This document shows, in pieces, positions 45,701-51,603 of a stretch of 64,000 nucleotides of DNA. Both the position numbers and the translations under genes were made by a program. Source of the stretch: an uncultured Flavobacteriaceae bacterium (GTDB taxonomy: Bacteria > Bacteroidota > Bacteroidia > Flavobacteriales > Flavobacteriaceae); contig CANLQD010000003.1 in the NCBI GenBank assembly GCA_947493175.1, positions 558,001 to 622,000 of the forward strand, written 5' to 3'. Below the pieces are notes generated by a model. That model saw nothing but the letters and a program-made list of their open reading frames with translations, was not told the origin of the DNA and did no database searches. The stretch's first letter is position 1. Each line of letters opens with the position of its first letter.

Positions 45701-46507
45701 GAAGCCACCATTGGCATCGAAGGTAAGGTGTTCTACAAAGATGCCAAAGAAAGGGAAATTTCGATTCCCGGAGCCCAGGTTTGGACTACGGTGAATAAAT
45801 TGGACATTTCCGATACGACGGATGGCAAAGGTATTTACAGCCTCACGAATGAAGCACTCGTTAACGGCACCTATGACCTGCGTATCATCGCCAGTGGGTT
45901 TTATCAAAACAAAGTTTCCAAGGTGGTCATTAAGAATGGAATGACCAAACAGGATATAGAGCTCATTCCACGTTTGAAATTCAATGACGGAATAAAAGAC
46001 CTTCTCGGTAATATAGGCTTGGTCGAGAATTCCAAAGAGGCCATTTTGCTCGCAGAAGAATATGACAACAGCAGCCGACTGTATCGCAATGTCATCGCCA
46101 ATGCGATCGAAAAGGAAAAGGAAAATGTGCATACCCTGATAGCCACTGAAAAAGTGATTACAAAATTCAATGATGAAGCAGTCATACCTACCGAAGAGCT
46201 GAACAAAACCTATGCAGAAAACAGGGATATACTACTCAAAGAGCTAGAAGAGGCGACCGATAAGACCACCAAAGCGAACAGGGCCGACGCAATCAAAGCC
46301 CTTACAAACAGTTATATGGACCGCCTTATTGTTAATGAAGGCAAAAATTTAAGTGCAGATAGCGTAAAAACCTTAAAAGAGTCCTCCAACCAAATCAAAA
46401 AGGCAGGGGTCGATATGGATACCGAAATGAAGGAATGGTCTAAAAGTAAAACACGTGTTTTGGGCAAAACCATTACAAACAACGTTACCGAGAATTTTAA
46501 AACCTGA
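42740..46507 (+). CDS. Unknown eCIS structural protein, 1255 aa, with Cna-B/CarboxypepD-like domain
   Basis: A 1255-residue protein in the eCIS transcript, 11 bp after the Afp12-like gene. Its beginning (ILINNHPIFEDNQVLTSGQL) is followed by a beta domain, then mainly helical regions (~200-860). A short Cys cluster (YKCCDPCSDAG, ~834) precedes a beta stretch. Residues ~987-1078 form a carboxypeptidase-regulatory-like fold (IEGKVFYKDAKE, then GTYDLRIIASGFYQNKV). The end is a charged coiled-coil-like region (~1110-1250). No signal peptide. I do not recognise a family; position suggests a baseplate peripheral, cage or fibre component. Confidence 0.75.
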   Translation: MSILINNHPIFEDNQVLTSGQLNQLHNYLDQQTRLTRSCLIGMGIACGLEIAVTTESEPTITIIEGIGVSSEGYLIKLCPPSGSCTTVQYRNYNLPEGVVYTPFQDEEFKQDITLYELLTNEAEVDEDEAIRPLADIPEGLENKVVLLFLECLDNDLKSCLGKSCDELGVDRIFNLRKLLISVDDLNKVNLRSNGGRQDDLFTKKFDLASISLPRVFFENIHTAHYFPFAFQYAVAISQVYENLKKQLTATYSIYTPILQKVYGENPFETTTIQNVYDQLEEYLSGGLLKSPWRGIQYVYDFFRDLILAYEEFRECAYHLMVQCCPDMTRFPKHLMLGRVIDDQRGPCEINKYRHRFTQPPIYNKQALLLEKTISLHKRILLLLEKFSFENLENLKELQPKATPSCEKKSSLSVRSIPFYYDSKSESSFAQLENLELEWNFFRKHRQCQLFEKEQNALNLSYENNAMSAEATSILTTPLHYNMDHLNFLRLEGHQGKGIQETLTGLTALKAKANLDFDIRTIYFGDLPSQNDKKANLPECLYKDLQVDYASWRSKLLYFLGSFSRLITGSRFLQRKDTSKNVSNFTSVKDTSALYEELNDINTLNRSLTRDNWMRVVDEVHFKTKEDNKAEWIKKEREAATAIGINTDKASVDDLHAAITDCLIAIRNRTPENLASFRMGPWLEAYKCPLILFVEYVKLQAGKIPNNTNLTKVNVMIRLIAALQELVRNLFIYPYIDIRVIWNTLASRSEHYHEQHNFFNFLKNHPGLEHQAGVEQGQTFVLLYQGAYSDLAQEKLKLAAEAWLKETGKIALDIDDFFRLNKEGVGTVMADFTLPYKCCDPCSDAGTVNISLDPLAVPICEIVPTRVIGEKEAFIEYEALEERILHSMYEPERYRIALKNAEGKYGQAKLNIRPFPFDDKKEIQTFFYTVDTKKVLAASVNSQSAYLIDTFEYEIDRLDTSDKTRQNETVLIDAAEITVIIPIIPKGEATIGIEGKVFYKDAKEREISIPGAQVWTTVNKLDISDTTDGKGIYSLTNEALVNGTYDLRIIASGFYQNKVSKVVIKNGMTKQDIELIPRLKFNDGIKDLLGNIGLVENSKEAILLAEEYDNSSRLYRNVIANAIEKEKENVHTLIATEKVITKFNDEAVIPTEELNKTYAENRDILLKELEEATDKTTKANRADAIKALTNSYMDRLIVNEGKNLSADSVKTLKESSNQIKKAGVDMDTEMKEWSKSKTRVLGKTITNNVTENFKT

Positions 46508-46510
46508 TCC

Positions 46511-47992
46511 ATGAATATGGTATCAAAACATATCATTAAGCAACAAATTCTTGATGTCTGCATTTTGAATGCGGATGACCATGAAGAAATAACCACTGCC
46601 CTTTCCAAAGTTTATAGAGAAAACATCGAAGAAATTTTGGAAAATAGCTGTGATGGTCTTATCCCTGCAAATAAGATGGTCCGCATAGACTCCTTGACCG
46701 TAGACCTTGGCCATTTGCAACTGGAACAGTTGGGAACAACCTTCCCAATAGCAGTAAAAAATGCGATTAGGGAGTCCCTTTTTAGAAAAATTCGAGACAG
46801 GGAGATTAGCCCGGTATCATCAGGGAAGGCTGCCAAAAAAACAAAGGAAGAGGCCCTGCTATACTATTTGAAGACCGGTTTATTGCCCTGGTACTATGAA
46901 GGCTATCTGCATCAACTAAGACAGGAACACGCAACCAAAAGGAGTATTCGCACAGGTGCCTTGCGCACCGCTATAAAAAATGCAGAGAGCAGAAAAAGAG
47001 CGTTCGATTTTTTTAAGGAAGAGGTATGGTTCGAATTGCTATTACAAGAACTCCCCAGGGAGAAAAGAATCCCGATATACCAATTAAAGACACTCCGGCA
47101 TTGTCTAGACAAATTGGCAACAAAAACAAAAGTTTTCGACGCCAAGGAATCCCAAATGATAAGAGTACTCATGCAAAGCCTAAAACCCGAAGGGGAAGCC
47201 AATCGTTTCGTCATAGAACAACTCATAAACCAATGGGTGCTCGTCCCAACCCAAAAAAAAGTGAAACGGTTGCCTCAGCTACTTCCCATAGAATTCAGGT
47301 CCCGCATGCAACAACTTTTACGGAATATTCAATGGAAAGAGGCCAAAGTGCTTACAAAGGACGAAACCTTGCTGCTCGAAACGCTGACTACGCCTACTAA
47401 AAAGGCTTCTGAGCAACCAACCAAGATGGAAAATGTTCCACAAAAGAATAAAGTAGCCACCAAATTCGATCTAGATAAGAAATTGGAATTACAAGGTGAC
47501 CTTACCATAGAAAATGCTGGATTAATTTTGGCATGGCCCTATTTAGAGGCTTTTTTTACAGGGCTTGGTCTTATGGAGGATCGATCCTTTACCGATAAGT
47601 CGGCCAGTATCAAAGCCGTTCACTTATTGCATTACCTAGTCTTCAAGGATGCGGAAGGTGATGAAACCTCTTGGTTATTAAACAAGCTTTTATGTGGTCT
47701 TGAGCCCACAGCATTTATTCCCGATACATTTGATTTAGAGCCGTCCCAAAAAGAAGAATGCGAACACCTTTTAACCGCTGTCATTACCAATTGGCCCGCT
47801 TTGAAAAATACAAGCCCCGATAGCTTAAGGCAAACCTTTTTACAAAGGGAAGGTATTCTAGCACCTTACGATCATGGATGGATCTTAAAAATAGAGCGCC
47901 AACCCTTTGACATTTTATTAGACCGGTTGACCTGGGCCATTTCCGTTGTTAAAATGCCTTGGAACGATTACTTAATCACTACAGAATGGTAA
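46511..47992 (+). CDS. Contractile injection system tape-measure protein
   Basis: A 493-residue protein matching the CIS_TMP family. The N-terminal ~110 residues (HIIKQQILDVCILNADDHEE, MVRIDSLTVDLG) are followed by EEALLYYLKTGLLPWYYEGY. The C-terminal region includes GLILAWPYLEAFFTGLGLME and KIERQPFDILLDRLTWAISV. In this family these stretches are linked by variable helices. It should span the tube lumen during assembly and set particle length with the cap protein. Its last 7 bp (or 34 bp) overlap the ATPase gene. Confidence 0.9.
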   Translation: MNMVSKHIIKQQILDVCILNADDHEEITTALSKVYRENIEEILENSCDGLIPANKMVRIDSLTVDLGHLQLEQLGTTFPIAVKNAIRESLFRKIRDREISPVSSGKAAKKTKEEALLYYLKTGLLPWYYEGYLHQLRQEHATKRSIRTGALRTAIKNAESRKRAFDFFKEEVWFELLLQELPREKRIPIYQLKTLRHCLDKLATKTKVFDAKESQMIRVLMQSLKPEGEANRFVIEQLINQWVLVPTQKKVKRLPQLLPIEFRSRMQQLLRNIQWKEAKVLTKDETLLLETLTTPTKKASEQPTKMENVPQKNKVATKFDLDKKLELQGDLTIENAGLILAWPYLEAFFTGLGLMEDRSFTDKSASIKAVHLLHYLVFKDAEGDETSWLLNKLLCGLEPTAFIPDTFDLEPSQKEECEHLLTAVITNWPALKNTSPDSLRQTFLQREGILAPYDHGWILKIERQPFDILLDRLTWAISVVKMPWNDYLITTEW

Positions 47993-49338
47993 CAGAAAAA
48001 ATACAGGCGAATGCCATTGACATTGGCGAAGAACTCAATTGGTTACGGCAGATTTTAAAAACAAGATCGGCCTTAAACGCCGGTGAGAATGCCGTGTATA
48101 CAGATGTTTTTGATATTACGCCCCCCGACCTGTCCCAATGTAGTTCGGGCTACGCCCAATTGGTCGGGGAAAACAATTTTGGTTTCGTGGAACGCTTTAT
48201 CATCATCCTCGCAGCAGTACCATATATAAAACCCGAATTGCTAGATGTATTCATCCAAAAAAACAAGGTTACCAATCAACTGTATACCGAGTTTGGCGGG
48301 AAGGTCAGTGACCAGCATTCAGGATTTTTACCTACCGGAGAAACGGTGATGTTCATTCTGGCGGCCAATGATCTGGCAAGAAGGTTTGCGCTGCTCAAAC
48401 CATTTGAGGGAGATCATGTTTTTGCCAAAAAACAACTCATATGGTTATCGGAAGTTTCAGGAAATAGCAGTTTTCTGAACGGACAAGTATGTCTCTCACC
48501 CGAAATCCTGGATATGATCACTACGGGAGAAGTTAAAAAACCGACCTTCAGCAGTGTCTTCCCGGCCCGACTCTTAGAAACAAAAATGGAATGGGACGAT
48601 CTCATCTTGGAGCAAAGTACCCAAAACCAACTCAAGGAAATAGAAATATGGTTGAAGCACCATGAGTGCTTAATGGTAGAATGGAAAATGCACAAAAAAT
48701 TAAAGCCCGGTTACAAAGCCCTTTTTCATGGCCCCCCGGGCACCGGGAAATCATTAACAGCTAGTCTTATCGGGAAAAAACTAGGGCATGATGTCTATAG
48801 GATCGATCTATCCCAAACCGTATCAAAATTCATAGGGGAGACCGAAAAAAATCTCGCCAAGGTGTTTGATAAGGCAGATAGTAAAAATTGGATCTTATTC
48901 TTTGACGAGGCCGATGCCCTTTTCGGGACACGAACGGCGACCAAGGATGCCCACGACCGGTACGCCAACCAACAAGTATCTTATCTGTTGCAGCGAATCG
49001 AGGAATACAACGGATTGGTGATACTGGCCTCCAATCTGAAAAGCAATATCGACGATGCGTTTTTGAGACGGTTCCAAACGGTCATCCGTTTTCCGATACC
49101 CTCTGCCAAGGAACGCTATCGATTGTGGCAAAAAGCATTTTCCGATGCTTGCGAGCTCGGAAAAAACGTAGACCTATACCAGATTGCCAACGATTATGAG
49201 CTGGCAGGGGGATCGATCATCAATGCGGTGCAATATGCCTCCCTAATGGCCCTGGATAGGGCAGGCACCAAAATTTTAATGGCAGATGTCGTACAAGGCG
49301 TAAAGAGGGAATACCATAAAAATGGAAGAACAGTTTAG
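47986..49338 (+). CDS. AAA+ ATPase of eCIS (Afp15-like)
   Basis: A 450-residue cytosolic ATPase. I start at ATG 47986 (MVTEKIQANAIDIG), which overlaps the previous stop by 7 bp; ATG 47959 is an alternative. The N-terminal ~210 residues are a family-specific helical domain. The AAA+ core has Walker A GPPGTGKS (~249-256), Walker B ILFFDEADALFG (~302-313), an arginine-finger region DDAFLRRFQ and sensor-2 in the small domain. Afp15-type ATPases are required for assembly or cargo loading of eCIS, and it is the last structural-type gene before the payloads. Confidence 0.93.
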   Translation: MVTEKIQANAIDIGEELNWLRQILKTRSALNAGENAVYTDVFDITPPDLSQCSSGYAQLVGENNFGFVERFIIILAAVPYIKPELLDVFIQKNKVTNQLYTEFGGKVSDQHSGFLPTGETVMFILAANDLARRFALLKPFEGDHVFAKKQLIWLSEVSGNSSFLNGQVCLSPEILDMITTGEVKKPTFSSVFPARLLETKMEWDDLILEQSTQNQLKEIEIWLKHHECLMVEWKMHKKLKPGYKALFHGPPGTGKSLTASLIGKKLGHDVYRIDLSQTVSKFIGETEKNLAKVFDKADSKNWILFFDEADALFGTRTATKDAHDRYANQQVSYLLQRIEEYNGLVILASNLKSNIDDAFLRRFQTVIRFPIPSAKERYRLWQKAFSDACELGKNVDLYQIANDYELAGGSIINAVQYASLMALDRAGTKILMADVVQGVKREYHKNGRTV

Positions 49339-49342
49339 TAGC

Positions 49343-49502
49343 GAAGTGGTTTGAACTTTTTGGATTGAAGCGAAAATTCATGATTTTTTGCTCTTCTGAA
49401 GCCTTTTTTGAGTTGCATAGCAGGGCTACGAAAGGAAAAAAAGTCGAAAAAAGAGTAAAAAAGTATCATTTTTTAGCCAATTGAAAAAGTTCAAACCACT
49501 TC
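49343..49502. repeat. 160-bp element with 19-bp perfect inverted ends
   Basis: GAAGTGGTTTGAACTTTTT (49343-49361) has its exact reverse complement at 49484-49502. The interior is also partly self-complementary: CATGATTTTTTGCTCTT on the left faces the complement of AAGAGTAAAAAAGTATCAT on the right. It fills the whole gap between the ATPase gene and the first payload gene. It could be a MITE-like palindromic element or a very long terminator/attenuator hairpin separating structural from payload expression. Confidence 0.8.
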
Positions 49503-49524
49503 ATTAATAGATAATAATATAACC

Positions 49525-51129
49525 ATGGCTTTTGCATCACCTTTAAGAGAGCACACATCACCCTTTGTCCAGGCGAAGTTAACCATTGGCGAGCCAAATG
49601 ACACCTATGAACAGGAAGCGGACGCAGTAGCGGACCAGGTGATGAAAATGCCCTCTAATAGTACATCGGGCATCCAACGAAAATGTGCAAAATGTGAAGA
49701 GGAAGAACTACAGATGAAGCCCTTAGGCCCACCCATTCGCCCAATCGTTCAAAAGCGATCAAATGCTGTTGGTGGTAACGCACCTTCAAACTTGTCACAG
49801 CCCTTATCGGGGAGCAAGGGTTCCGGGCAACCCATGCCAACAGCCACGCAACAATTTATGGGAAACGGTTTTGGAACCGACTTTTCACATGTAAAAATCC
49901 ATACAGACAACCGGGCCGTACAAATGAACCGGCAACTGAACGCCAAGGCCTTTACTAACGGTTCGGATATTTACTTTAATCAGGGACAATACAACCCGCA
50001 AAGTACGGCCGGGAAACATTTATTGGCGCATGAATTGACCCATGTAGTACAGCAGAAAGGTATTTCCAATAGTATTCAGCGATACACCGATGTGGCAGGA
50101 GAGCGAGTATCCGACGACGGTAAGATGGTAGTAGAGGACCATACGAAAAATGCATGGGCGTTAGAAAGCGATATCGATAAGAGCAATGCCATTTTTTCTA
50201 ATATAAGTTCACAAAGAAGCCTTAAGAAAACCCCGTCCAAAAGAAAAGTCAAAGTCCCTGGAGGCACCACGGAACATGAGCTGGTCAAATACGAAATTGA
50301 TGTTCCCAATTTGAAAAAAAACTGTGGCCGGGCGGCACTACAGATGTTAGGGCATAACACTACAGGAGAAAGGGAATACGTGGGAGTCACCAATAAAGGA
50401 ACAACCCAAGAGTTTACGAAAACTATAGGGTATCATGGTGATGATCAATCACCCGGAGGAATATTATCTACTACTGAAGAACTCAGCACAGAGATATATC
50501 AAAAGATTTTCTTCGAAAAAGAAGGTAAAAACCTGACCAGGGACCAGGCGTTGGATGCCTGGAACAAGTTGTCGGCAACCAAAAGAGAACTGTATAGTAA
50601 GTCATATGGAATTAATGAGTTTGCTGTTCCGAGGGTGGGCCAGGCAATTACGATGGGAACCGAATTCGATATGCCCGGATTCAAAGACGACCATCAAATG
50701 GGAAGAGCCAACAGTACTTGGAATTTTCATTTCGGAACCCCGGTCATTACAAGTGGCCAAGATTATACAACAGCAGAAAATTTTACCGGATCTAGTCATG
50801 ACTATTACTTTTCAATGTTTGGACCTCATACTAAAAATCAGTCATGGTATGATGAACAAAAAGGTGCAGGTTTCGGTAACAAACATACGGCCATGGTTGT
50901 TCAGCATCCGGAAACACTAACGGGAGAAATCAATGCGAACAACGTATTTCTCGTAGTTTCACCAGAAAAGTTTAACAAGGATGGCTCAGGGGTGGTTGCG
51001 CGACTTGGATCAGGAACCGGGTTAAAAATTATCCGAAAAGGAATGAATTGGATGAAGGTCGAAGTGACTTCAGGAGGCAATTCAGGAAAAAAAGGATGGA
51101 TATTAAATAAATATTTTACAGATGTTTAA
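49525..51129 (+). CDS. Putative eCIS payload 1: DUF4157 core plus papain-like domain and SH3
   Basis: A 534-residue protein with no signal peptide. Residues ~15-75 are a leader shared with the next two payloads (PNDTYEQEADAVADQVMKMP, RKCAKCEEEELQMKPL). The eCIS core domain DUF4157 follows (~105-178), with FGTDFSHVKIHTDNRAVQMN and HELTHVVQQ (from H169), a metallopeptidase-like motif. The C-terminal half is the probable warhead: C267 in NCGRAAL, H402 in WNFHFG and E418 in AENF form a possible papain-like triad. The last ~45 residues look like a bacterial SH3 domain (LKIIRKGMNWMKVEV, GWILNKYF). DUF4157 domains are known as eCIS loading markers. The target is unknown. Confidence 0.85.
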   Translation: MAFASPLREHTSPFVQAKLTIGEPNDTYEQEADAVADQVMKMPSNSTSGIQRKCAKCEEEELQMKPLGPPIRPIVQKRSNAVGGNAPSNLSQPLSGSKGSGQPMPTATQQFMGNGFGTDFSHVKIHTDNRAVQMNRQLNAKAFTNGSDIYFNQGQYNPQSTAGKHLLAHELTHVVQQKGISNSIQRYTDVAGERVSDDGKMVVEDHTKNAWALESDIDKSNAIFSNISSQRSLKKTPSKRKVKVPGGTTEHELVKYEIDVPNLKKNCGRAALQMLGHNTTGEREYVGVTNKGTTQEFTKTIGYHGDDQSPGGILSTTEELSTEIYQKIFFEKEGKNLTRDQALDAWNKLSATKRELYSKSYGINEFAVPRVGQAITMGTEFDMPGFKDDHQMGRANSTWNFHFGTPVITSGQDYTTAENFTGSSHDYYFSMFGPHTKNQSWYDEQKGAGFGNKHTAMVVQHPETLTGEINANNVFLVVSPEKFNKDGSGVVARLGSGTGLKIIRKGMNWMKVEVTSGGNSGKKGWILNKYFTDV

Positions 51130-51148
51130 GTGTAAGTCAGGTTTCCAA

Positions 51149-51532
51149 ATGGCTATTCTAAAATTAATCAATATAACCATCATTAGTTTGTTAATCATGT
51201 ATAGTTGTAATCAACGAGAAGAAGGTTCACTTTGTAGGAGCTTAAATCAAATTAAAAAATTGGAGGGCAAGGTTGTAAGGTTACAGGGCACTTTAACAAG
51301 ACCTACATCAAAAAGATTCCCTCCTACAATACACCTAAATGATGGAACGAACGTGGCTTTTATCGCATCGGAGGAATTACAGGCCAACCTGACAGACACG
51401 ATTAAGTCCTTTTTCGGTAAAAAGATTCAGGCAAGAGGCATTATTTATTGGAAAAACTCCCCTTCGGAAATAGAAAATCGTCTGAACATTCCTTATCTCC
51501 TTGATATGGATTACATTATTACCATTGAGTAA
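51149..51532 (+). CDS. Small lipoprotein, candidate immunity protein
   Basis: I place the start at ATG 51149, which opens a lipoprotein signal (MAILKLINITIISLLIMYSC); ATG 51122 gives 9 more residues and overlaps the payload-1 stop by 8 bp. The mature ~108 residues have an OB-fold-like strand pattern (KVVRLQGTLTRP, TIHLNDGTNVAFIASEEL, KIQARGIIYWKNS), similar in style to small nucleic-acid- or ligand-binding modules. It is wedged between two payload genes, which is where immunity genes often lie; this is inference, and it could equally be an unrelated envelope protein. Base composition is more A/T-rich than its neighbours. Confidence 0.6.
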   Translation: MAILKLINITIISLLIMYSCNQREEGSLCRSLNQIKKLEGKVVRLQGTLTRPTSKRFPPTIHLNDGTNVAFIASEELQANLTDTIKSFFGKKIQARGIIYWKNSPSEIENRLNIPYLLDMDYIITIE

Positions 51533-51603
51533 GACTTACCGGCTAAAAAAACAAGAGTATGCATAATAAAATCCATACCCCATTCTAATAAAGTATAGAC
51601 ACC

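Noticed and set aside
24820..49338. Interpretation as a prophage or type VI secretion system
   Set aside because: No terminase, portal, capsid, integrase or lysis genes and no TssJ/L/M or ClpV; DUF4255, AAA+ ATPase, tape measure and DUF4157 payloads fit an eCIS instead.
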